Assembly: GCA_944381405.1 (NCBI GenBank)
Contig: CALWLA010000009.1
Coordinates: 1 to 64,000 of the forward strand
Source: an uncultured Lachnospiraceae bacterium
Lineage (GTDB): Bacteria; Bacillota; Clostridia; Lachnospirales; Lachnospiraceae
Direction of reading: 5' to 3'
DNA length: 64,000 nt
The position numbers and the translations under genes are program-made. Position 1 is the first letter of the stretch; each line of letters starts with the position of its first letter. Positions 7,194 to 14,029 of this stretch are shown in pieces. The notes under the pieces are model-generated. The model made no database searches. It saw only the letters and a program-made list of their open reading frames with translations, and was not told the DNA's origin.

Positions 7194-9002
7194 CTACCCT
7201 TCCCCGCCGCTGAACTGGGCCCGGTACAACTCGCTGTAATAGCCGCCCTTTGCCATCAGCTCCTGGTGGGTGCCCTGCTCCGCGACTCTGCCCTCCCGCA
7301 GCACTGCGATCACATCCGCGTTCTGGATGGTGGACAGCCGGTGGGCGATGACAAAGCAGGTGCGGCCCTTCATCAGCCGCAGCATGGCCGCCTGAATGCG
7401 CCGTTCCGTCTGGGTATCCACGTTGGAAGTGGCTTCGTCCAGGATCAGCATGGGCGCGTCCAGCAGCATCACCCGGGCAATGGTCAAAAGCTGCTTCTGG
7501 CCCTTGGAGATGTTCACCCCTCCGTCTGCCAGGCAGGTGTCGTATTTCTGAGGCAGCGACTCGATATAGCCATCGATGCTGGCCGCCCTTGCCGCCTCCT
7601 TTACCTGCTCCAGGGTCACGCCGGGCCTGCCATAAGCCAGATTTTCAAAGATCGTGCCGGAAAAAAGCCAGGTATCCTGCAGCACCATGGCGCAGGCCTG
7701 CCGGACAGAGGCTCTGGTGAGCCCCTGTACATCCTTTCCGTCAATGGATATGCTGCCCTTTTGCGGATCGTAGAAACGCATCAGCAGGTTGATCACCGTG
7801 GTTTTTCCCTCCCCTGTGGGCCCCACGATGGCCGCCACCTGTCCGGGCTTTACCTCAAGGTCAAAATGCTGCAGGACCGGTTTTTCTCCGTAACCAAAGC
7901 ACACGTCCCGAAAGCTCACCGCGCCCTGCACCTGCTGCAGGGCCTGGGCGCAGGGCGCATCTGCCGCCTCCTCCGGCTCATCCAGCAGCCGGAATACCCG
8001 TTCCGCTGCCGCCAGCGCGGACTGGAGCTCGCTGAAGATATTGGCGAACTCATTGATCGGGCCGGAAAATTTCCGGGAGTACAGCACAAAGGAGGACACG
8101 TTTCCCAGGCTGATAGCCCCCGCCATATACAACAGGGCGCCGAAAAGGCTCACCAGTGCCAGAGACAGATTTGTAATAAAGTTCACGGAGGGGCCTGTCA
8201 TGCTGGCAAAGCAGTCCGCCCGGTAGTTGGCCTCACAGGCCGCCTGGTTCCGTTCCTGGAACCGCTTTCGGAACACCTCTTCCCGATGATAGACCTGTAT
8301 GGTCCTGAGCCCCTCCGTCATTTCCTCGGAAAACCCGTTCAGCCTGCCCAGCTGTGCCGAACGCTCCCGGTACAGAGGCCGCACCCGCCTGGAACGGTAA
8401 CGGGTAAAGAGGACCGATACCGGTATGGTGACTGCAAACACCAGCAGCAGCTTCGGGGAAATGGACAGCATCATCAGGAAGGAACCGCCCACCGTGATGA
8501 CGCTTGCCAACATCTGCACCAGGTCGTTGGAAAGAGAAGCGTTGATGGTATCGATATCATAGGACAGCACGCTCAGCACGTCTCCTATGGCATGATTGTC
8601 ATAAAAGGATACCGGCAGCCGGGTCAGATGATCGAACACGTCCTTCCGCATCCGGTATACCACGTTCCGGCCCAACTGCACCATCAGCGCCGCCAGTCCG
8701 TAGCTGAGGACTGAGGAAGCCAGGTAGCACAGAAGCATCAGCCCCGCATAATGGAAAACGGCGGAAAAATCCACCTTCCCCGGTCCCGGCTTTATGGCGT
8801 CGATGGCATAGCCCGAAAGCTTCGGGCCCAACAGATTCAGCAGATTCCCAGCCACGCTGAGGGCCACCGCCAGCATCAACAGCCACCGGTAGGCCTCCAG
8901 ATAATGCCAGAGCCGTTTCAGAATCGCGCCGGAGCCGGCTTTCGGCCGTTCAAAAGCGCCTGTTCTGGGACCGCCTCCCGGTCCGCCCTTTGGTTTTTCC
9001 AT
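7194..9002 (-). CDS. ABC exporter half-transporter (catalytic-Glu partner)
   Basis: This 602-residue protein combines six transmembrane helices (about 35-320) with an ATPase domain, the layout of multidrug/lipid exporters. The N-terminus is unusually Gly/Pro-rich. Walker A is GPTGEGKTT and Walker B ends LILDEATS with the catalytic Glu. The H-loop is in CFVIAHRLST. The signature motif is degenerate, ISKGQ instead of LSGGQ. The partner gene, whose stop overlaps this start at 9002, has the opposite pattern. Together they should form a heterodimer with one full ATPase site, as known for LmrCD/BmrCD-type exporters. The substrate is not evident. Confidence 0.9.
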   Translation of the reverse strand: MEKPKGGPGGGPRTGAFERPKAGSGAILKRLWHYLEAYRWLLMLAVALSVAGNLLNLLGPKLSGYAIDAIKPGPGKVDFSAVFHYAGLMLLCYLASSVLSYGLAALMVQLGRNVVYRMRKDVFDHLTRLPVSFYDNHAIGDVLSVLSYDIDTINASLSNDLVQMLASVITVGGSFLMMLSISPKLLLVFAVTIPVSVLFTRYRSRRVRPLYRERSAQLGRLNGFSEEMTEGLRTIQVYHREEVFRKRFQERNQAACEANYRADCFASMTGPSVNFITNLSLALVSLFGALLYMAGAISLGNVSSFVLYSRKFSGPINEFANIFSELQSALAAAERVFRLLDEPEEAADAPCAQALQQVQGAVSFRDVCFGYGEKPVLQHFDLEVKPGQVAAIVGPTGEGKTTVINLLMRFYDPQKGSISIDGKDVQGLTRASVRQACAMVLQDTWLFSGTIFENLAYGRPGVTLEQVKEAARAASIDGYIESLPQKYDTCLADGGVNISKGQKQLLTIARVMLLDAPMLILDEATSNVDTQTERRIQAAMLRLMKGRTCFVIAHRLSTIQNADVIAVLREGRVAEQGTHQELMAKGGYYSELYRAQFSGGEG

Positions 9003-10708
9003 CAGCTCACCTCCCCCATCTGCACTGCGGCGATCTCCCGGTAGCTTTCACAGCTCTGTAAAAGCTCCTGATGGCTGCCCAAGCCTGCTGCCCGGCCCTC
9101 CTCCAGCACCAGGATCTTATCTGCCTGCTGCAGGGAACTGATTCGCTGGGCTACGATGATCTTTGTGGCTTCTCCATGGTCTTCCCACAGCGCCTTCCGC
9201 AGAGCCGCATCGGTTTTATAATCCAGGGCGCTGGAGGCATCGTCCAACAGGAGGATCTCCGGCTGCGCCGCCAGGGCCCGGGCCAACAGCACCCGTTGCT
9301 TCTGTCCTCCGCTGAGATTTGCGCCCTTTGGAGCAAGCCTGTAGTTAAAGGCCCCTTCTTTTTCATAAACGAACTCTGCCTGGGCCGTCTGCACCGCCTT
9401 TTTCAGCGCCGTTTCCGAAAGACCCCGGCCAAAATCGATATTTTCCCGCAGTTTGTCCCCATAAAGAAAATCGTTCTGAAACACTGCCCCGAAGCTCCCA
9501 TAAAGCTCCTCCGGCGGAATGCTGCGCACATTCCTTCCCCCGATCCGTACCGCGCCCTTGTCCGGATCGTAAAGGCGCAGCAAGAGATTCAGCACCGTGG
9601 TCTTTCCGCTGCCGGTGGGCCCTATGATTCCCAAGGTCTGCCCCCTTTTCAGGGAAAAGCTGATGTCGGAGAGGGTCTCCCTGGTTTTCCCATAGGAAAA
9701 GGTCACATGGTCGAATACGATGAAATCCTCTCCGGAAAGCGCTGGCAGTGCCTCCAGAGGCATATCCTCCGGCGCCTCCATCACCTCAGCAAGCCGTCTG
9801 GCGCTGGCAGCGCCCTTGGAGTACATGACAAACAGGCGGGACACCATCATCAGGGCATTGAGGATGATGGTAAAATAGCTCAGAAAGGCGATGATGGTCC
9901 CGGGTTTTGTGATCCCGGCATTGACCCGGAAAGCCCCCACTACCACGACCAGCGTCAGGCCCGTGTTCAGCAGCAGGTTCATCACCGGGTTCGTGACATT
10001 CATCAGAAGCGCCGCCTTCCGCTCCCGCCTGATCAGATCCCGGTTTGCCTCGTCAAATCTGCTCCGCTCATAGTCCCCCTTGGAAAGGGCCTGTATCACC
10101 CGGATCCCGGCCATGCTTTCCTTTGCCTGACGCACCAGCGCATCCAGCGCCGTCTGCGCCCTGGTATAAAGTCCCACGCCCCGTCTGGAAACGGTAAATA
10201 CCAAAAGCCCCAGAAGCGGCAGCATGGCCGCCAGCACCAGGGTCAGCACCGGCTCCAGGATCAGCGCGATCAGAATGCCGCCCAACAGGAGAATGGGAGC
10301 CCGGACCCCCAGACGCTGCATCCGGTCTACCATCTGATGCACGTTATAGGTATCGGTGGTGAGACGGGAGATCAGGGACGGCGTGGTGAAGGCGTCCCTT
10401 TGGGCGCTGGACAGCCGGGTGATCTTCGCAAAAAGATCCTGCCGCAGAGCCTCCGTGATGTCCCTGGAGATGGCGGTAGCCATCCGGTTCGCCGCCACAT
10501 TGCATAGGAGGGCCAGGGCAGCGCACAGGATCATCAGCCCTCCCCAGGTCCAGATCATGGGGACGTCCCCTGCAGGCACGTACACATCCAGGATCCTTGA
10601 CAGCATCCAGGGCAGCAGGAGCTCCACGATGGTGCCTGCAAATTTTACCGTCAGCTGAAAGCTCATGGACATCAGCTTCGGCCTGATATACTGAAATACA
10701 AGGCGCAT
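9002..10708 (-). CDS. ABC exporter half-transporter (canonical-signature partner)
   Basis: The protein has 568 residues, with six transmembrane helices (about 15-305) and a C-terminal ATPase domain. Walker A is GPTGSGKTT and the signature is a perfect LSGGQKQR. The Walker B segment reads ILLLDDASS, so the catalytic Glu is replaced by Asp, and the H-loop His is replaced by Gln (IIVAQRISS). Its own ATP site is therefore probably weak, and its signature completes the active site of the partner. The start has an AAGGAGGAGG ribosome-binding site. It is first in a two-gene operon overlapping by 1 nt, divergent from the EamA gene. Confidence 0.9.
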   Translation of the reverse strand: MRLVFQYIRPKLMSMSFQLTVKFAGTIVELLLPWMLSRILDVYVPAGDVPMIWTWGGLMILCAALALLCNVAANRMATAISRDITEALRQDLFAKITRLSSAQRDAFTTPSLISRLTTDTYNVHQMVDRMQRLGVRAPILLLGGILIALILEPVLTLVLAAMLPLLGLLVFTVSRRGVGLYTRAQTALDALVRQAKESMAGIRVIQALSKGDYERSRFDEANRDLIRRERKAALLMNVTNPVMNLLLNTGLTLVVVVGAFRVNAGITKPGTIIAFLSYFTIILNALMMVSRLFVMYSKGAASARRLAEVMEAPEDMPLEALPALSGEDFIVFDHVTFSYGKTRETLSDISFSLKRGQTLGIIGPTGSGKTTVLNLLLRLYDPDKGAVRIGGRNVRSIPPEELYGSFGAVFQNDFLYGDKLRENIDFGRGLSETALKKAVQTAQAEFVYEKEGAFNYRLAPKGANLSGGQKQRVLLARALAAQPEILLLDDASSALDYKTDAALRKALWEDHGEATKIIVAQRISSLQQADKILVLEEGRAAGLGSHQELLQSCESYREIAAVQMGEVS

Positions 10709-10830
10709 GAGGCCTCCTCCTTCGTAAGATAAATTTCTTCCTCTGTTGTTTCCCGGAAGCAGACTATGTTAAAATAATTGGATATATCCATCATATTGTA
10801 TTGCACCGGATGCGTCAAGGAGGGAAGGAA

Positions 10831-11700
10831 ATGGCAGGGACCTTGCGGAAAGGAATTAGTTTTGCTGTGCTGGCGGCGGCTTTGTACGCCATAAATGCAC
10901 CCTTTTCCAAAATATTGCTCAAATTCATGCCCCCAACGTTGATGGCAGGCTTTCTCTATATCGGAGCGGGAATCGGCATGGTATTCATTTCCCTTTTCCG
11001 CAGGCTGCGTAAAACAGAAACAAAGGAACTCCGATTAACCAGAACCGAACTGCCCTTCACCATCGCCATGATTCTGTTGGACATCGCTGCGCCGATCTTC
11101 CTGATGTTCGGTTTACAGGCTACCTCTGCGGCAAATGCAGCCCTACTCAATAATTTTGAAATCGTGGCCACCTCCCTCATCGCCCTGATGATCTTTCGGG
11201 AAGCGATCAGTCCCCGGCTGTGGGCCGGCATCCTGTTCGTAACCCTTTCCTGCGCCCTTTTGTCCTTTGAAGACCTTTCCAGCCTGCGCTTTTCCAGGGG
11301 GTCTCTGCTGGTGCTCCTTGCCGCCGTATGCTGGGGCTTTGAAAACAACTGTACCAGAAAGCTTTCTTCTAAGGACCCGCTGGAGATCGTCCTGTTGAAA
11401 GGCATCTTTTCCGGCGCTGGCTCCCTCATCATCGGCCTTTGCACTGGCGAGCGGATTGGGACGCTCTGGAGCATTCCCGCTGTTCTTGCAGTGGGCTTTG
11501 TGGCTTATGGCCTCAGCATCTACTTTTATGTGTATGCTCAACGGCTCCTGGGAGCAGCCCGGACCAGCGCTTACTATGCAGTAGCGCCCTTTATCGCCGC
11601 AGCTTTTTCCCTACTCATCTTCCGGGAAATACCTGCTCCCACTTATTTTGCTGCCCTTTTACTGATGATCATCGGAGCGTGGCTCTCCTCACATGATTAG
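10831..11700 (+). CDS. EamA/DMT-family transporter
   Basis: This 289-residue integral membrane protein has ten predicted helices in two EamA repeats. The second repeat includes YAQRLLGAARTSAYYAVAPF, and the protein ends with an IFREIPAPTYFAALLLM segment. Family members export amino acids, metabolites or nucleotide-sugar-like compounds. The substrate cannot be read from sequence. I chose ATG 10831 because GGAGGG at 10819-10824 precedes it; an upstream TTG at 10801 would add ten residues. It is divergent from the ABC operon and 168 bp upstream of the hipBST promoter region. Confidence 0.85.
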   Translation: MAGTLRKGISFAVLAAALYAINAPFSKILLKFMPPTLMAGFLYIGAGIGMVFISLFRRLRKTETKELRLTRTELPFTIAMILLDIAAPIFLMFGLQATSAANAALLNNFEIVATSLIALMIFREAISPRLWAGILFVTLSCALLSFEDLSSLRFSRGSLLVLLAAVCWGFENNCTRKLSSKDPLEIVLLKGIFSGAGSLIIGLCTGERIGTLWSIPAVLAVGFVAYGLSIYFYVYAQRLLGAARTSAYYAVAPFIAAAFSLLIFREIPAPTYFAALLLMIIGAWLSSHD

Positions 11701-11730
11701 ATGCGGCTACATACAGAAAGAGCATCATTT

Positions 11731-11748
11731 TATACCCGTTAGGGTGTA
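11731..11748. promoter_or_regulatory. hip operator O1
   Basis: TATACCC-GTTA-GGGTGTA, an imperfect palindrome identical to O3. It lies 41 bp upstream of O2. Confidence 0.7.
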
Positions 11749-11771
11749 TTGAGGCCGCAAAACCATATTTT

Positions 11772-11789
11772 TATACCTTATCAGGTATA
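11772..11789. promoter_or_regulatory. hip operator O2 (perfect palindrome)
   Basis: TATACCT-TATC-AGGTATA, a perfect 7-bp inverted repeat with a 4-bp centre. It starts 42 bp before O3, about four helical turns, so all three sites face the same side of the DNA. Confidence 0.7.
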
Positions 11790-11806
11790 ATATTTTCAAT
11801 AATAGT

Positions 11807-11835
11807 TTGACTTTATACCCGTTAGGGTGTAAAAT
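11807..11835 (+). promoter_or_regulatory. hipBST promoter with operator O3 in the spacer
   Basis: The -35 TTGACT (11807-11812) and -10 TAAAAT (11830-11835) are separated by 17 bp. Operator O3 (11814-11831, identical to O1) fills that spacer. A repressor bound there would block RNA polymerase directly, so autorepression by HipB is the natural inference. Confidence 0.75.
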
Positions 11836-11868
11836 AGATGTAAATTTGTACAGAGGAGCCAAAGACCA

Positions 11869-12072
11869 ATGAATAAGATTGCCAGGTTTATTAAAGAAAA
11901 CAGAAAAGCTGCCGGTCTGACGCAGGAAGAGTTTGCCGCCCGCAGCGGGCTGGGACTTCGCTTTGTCCGGGAGCTGGAACAAGGAAAAGAAACGGTCAGG
12001 ATGGATAAGGTCAATGCCGCTCTCGCCATGTTCGATATGGAAGCCGTCCCCGGCAGAAAGGATGACGAATAA
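11869..12072 (+). CDS. hipB: HipB-like XRE regulator / antitoxin component
   Basis: A 67-residue helix-turn-helix protein. The first helix is NKIARFIKENRKAAGLTQEE, followed by FAARSGLGLRFVRELEQGKE with the recognition helix around residues 28-40. It is shorter than E. coli HipB but typical of HipB in split-HipA systems. A GAGGAG motif precedes the ATG. Its stop codon overlaps the hipS start (TAATG), indicating translational coupling. Three matching palindromes upstream are the likely binding sites, so it probably represses its own operon, alone or with HipS and HipT. Confidence 0.85.
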   Translation: MNKIARFIKENRKAAGLTQEEFAARSGLGLRFVRELEQGKETVRMDKVNAALAMFDMEAVPGRKDDE

Positions 12073-12401
12073 TGGACGTATTCCGAACAGCCTATGTTTA
12101 TATCCGCGGCATTTTTGCCGGTGAGCTTTGCGAAACAGACGAAGGGTATGCCTTCTCCTATGACAGGCAGTACCTGAGCCGGAAAGATGCTAGCGCCGTG
12201 TCCCTGACTCTGCCGCTCTCTGACAAAACATATACATCCAAAATCTTGTTCCCGTTCTTTGACGGCCTGATCCCCGAAGGCTGGTTGTTGGGCGTCGTGA
12301 GCCGGAACTGGAAAATAGACGTCAAAGACAGATTCGGTTTGCTGCTGGTAGCCTGCAAGGACGGAATCGGCAATGTCAGCATCAGGGAGGAACGCATATG
12401 A
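12072..12401 (+). CDS. hipS: HipS-like protein (HipA N-terminal subdomain as separate gene)
   Basis: This 109-residue protein corresponds to the N-terminal subdomain of HipA (YIRGIFAGELCETDEGYAFS, then SLTLPLSDK and FPFFDGLIPEGWLL). In classic HipBA this region is fused to the kinase; here it is a separate gene, as in the HipBST systems of enteropathogenic E. coli, where HipS acts as the antitoxin. The same role is inferred here by homology and gene order. The stop overlaps the hipT start (ATGA) by 4 nt, so production is tightly coupled to the toxin. Confidence 0.85.
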   Translation: MDVFRTAYVYIRGIFAGELCETDEGYAFSYDRQYLSRKDASAVSLTLPLSDKTYTSKILFPFFDGLIPEGWLLGVVSRNWKIDVKDRFGLLLVACKDGIGNVSIREERI

Positions 12402-13351
12402 ATTGTTTATGCTGCGGGAAGCAGCTTCGCACAGACGATACGCACACTGGTTGGCATAAAAGCTGTATCAGGCGTTTTTTCGGCACGGCTGAGCTTCCTG
12501 AGATCGCCATCGATGAAACTGCGTTTGAAGCCCTTGTGGCTGAAAGCACCAACAAAGGCTATACCGTTCCCGGCGTTCAGAAAAAACTGTCTTTGCATCT
12601 GTTTTCTGAGGGAAGCAGGTCACGCCTCACACTTGTGGATTATCCCACGGGCTACATCCTGAAGCCCCAGATCCCGGAGTTTGAGGCGCTGCCACAGGCA
12701 GAGCATCTCGTTATGTGCATGGCGGATGCCGCAGGAATCGCCACTGTGCCCCATGCGCTTGTCATGGGAAAAGACAGTTTGGCATATATCACAAAAAGAG
12801 TGGACCGTATCTTTACGAAAAACAACATGCAGATGCTGGCGATGGAGGATTTCTGCCAGCTGGACCTGCGGCTGACACAGGATAAGTACAAGGGTTCTTA
12901 TGAGCGCTGCGCAAAGATCATTGAGCGGTATTCCTCCCGGAAGGGGCTCGATATGACCGAGCTCTATCTGCGCTTGGTGTTTTCGTTCCTTGTAGGCAAT
13001 TCAGATATGCACCTGAAGAACTTTTCCCTCATCGAGACGGAAGAAGGAAGCGGGAAATATGTGCTTTCTCCTGCCTACGATCTGCTTCCGGTCAACGTCA
13101 TCATGCCGGAAGACAGGGAACAGTTCGCCCTTGCCATGAACGGCAAAAAGACGCATATCCGCAGGAAAGATTTTCTGGTGTTTGCAGAAGGATGCGGCAT
13201 GACACGAAGCTCCGCCGAAAAAATGATTGCCATGCTTGTGGCGAAAAAAGAGAAGCTTCTCGCCATGTGCCAAAACTCCCTGCTGCCGGAGCACCTGAAG
13301 GAACGCCTTGCCAATCTGATCGAAGAACGGGCAGGCCTGCTGGAAGGCTAA
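12398..13351 (+). CDS. hipT: HipT-like Ser/Thr kinase toxin
   Basis: This 317-residue protein is the kinase core of HipA without the N-terminal subdomain. It opens with a possible metal-binding motif, CLCCGKQL (residues 3-10) plus GWHKSC (18-23). The glycine-rich loop is TVPGVQKK (56-63). Catalytic residues are intact: NSDMHLKN with D203 and K207, and the metal-binding Asp of AYDLLP (D228). Known HipA/HipT kinases phosphorylate aminoacyl-tRNA synthetases and stop translation; the target here is unknown. The loop has Thr and Pro where studied HipT proteins carry autophosphorylated Ser, so self-regulation may differ. Confidence 0.88.
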   Translation: MNCLCCGKQLRTDDTHTGWHKSCIRRFFGTAELPEIAIDETAFEALVAESTNKGYTVPGVQKKLSLHLFSEGSRSRLTLVDYPTGYILKPQIPEFEALPQAEHLVMCMADAAGIATVPHALVMGKDSLAYITKRVDRIFTKNNMQMLAMEDFCQLDLRLTQDKYKGSYERCAKIIERYSSRKGLDMTELYLRLVFSFLVGNSDMHLKNFSLIETEEGSGKYVLSPAYDLLPVNVIMPEDREQFALAMNGKKTHIRRKDFLVFAEGCGMTRSSAEKMIAMLVAKKEKLLAMCQNSLLPEHLKERLANLIEERAGLLEG

Positions 13352-13446
13352 AGTTACCTTTCTTCGTCTGGTGAAAGCATACGCCGAATGGAAAGCCACC
13401 ACGAAGCTGTAAGCAAAATCTCGAAAATTTTAGCAAGCGTATTCTC

Positions 13447-13713
13447 AGCTATCACATCGGAATGGAGACCGAAACCTCTTTCCTATCCTATATGGAAGAC
13501 CATGTCCTCGCCTACAAAGCGCCGCTTTACGGCAGAAGGACTGCGCAGATGAAAATCCTGCCCTTCGACTTTGCGGAAACCTGCCGCTATTTCAAGAATT
13601 TTACGGCAGAAGAAAAAGCCTGTGTGTACGGCATTGTCGGCGGCACACCCCAGTATCTGCTTCAGATGAGCGATAAACTGAGCATTGAGGACAATATAAA
13701 AAACACATTTTGT
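13447..13713 (+). pseudogene. Relic of an ATP-binding protein (AAA/DUF234-type)
   Basis: The translated segment SFLSYMEDHVLAYKAPLYGR, then RTAQMKILPFDF, then YGIVGGTPQYLLQ and SIEDNIKNTF matches the middle of clostridial AAA-type ATPases (ATPase_2 family). The Walker A and B portion upstream and the C-terminal DUF234 part are both missing. The fragment runs straight into the tRNA-Ser terminator. Sequence from 13352 to 13446 shows no recognisable gene. It is interpreted as a decayed remnant. Confidence 0.6.
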
Positions 13714-13723
13714 ACTATAACGC

Positions 13724-13753
13724 AAAAATCCGGCAGCCATGCAGGCCGCCGGA
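13724..13753 (-). terminator. Terminator of tRNA-Ser
   Basis: On the minus strand, TCCGGCGGCC pairs with GGCTGCCGGA around TGCAT, followed by a run of five T residues. Confidence 0.65.
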
Positions 13754-13764
13754 TCCTTCAAGCA

Positions 13765-13852
13765 CGGAAACGGTGGGATTCGAACCCACGTGCCGGTTTC
13801 CCGACAACTCGATTTCGAGTCGAGCTCGTTATGACCACTTCGATACGTTTCC
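13765..13852 (-). tRNA. tRNA-Ser (anticodon CGA)
   Basis: An 88-nt class II tRNA. The acceptor is GGAAACG/CGTTTCC, the anticodon loop CTCGAAA (anticodon CGA), a long variable arm is present, and the T-arm contains GGGTTCGAATCCC. No CCA is encoded. Confidence 0.93.
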
Positions 13853-13950
13853 ACAGTTCAAACGTTATTATTTTATTGGAAAGTTCTTATAAAATCAAGT
13901 CCCTTTTCCGATTTCGCGCCATGTTCTTTGGGGCAAAAAGGGATAAATAT

Positions 13951-13990
13951 GGCTCCCGGAGCCGCCTCCTTGCGGAGGCTTCCGGGAGCC
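13951..13990 (-). terminator. Terminator of the L,D-transpeptidase gene
   Basis: A long stem: GGCTCCCGGAGCC with the internal arm GCCTCC pairs with GGAGGC and GGGAGCC around TTGC. It lies about 40 bp past the stop codon; A/T-rich sequence follows on the minus strand. Confidence 0.6.
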
Positions 13991-14029
13991 CTTTCTTGAT
14001 TCCCTTATATGATAGGACCCATCATTTCC

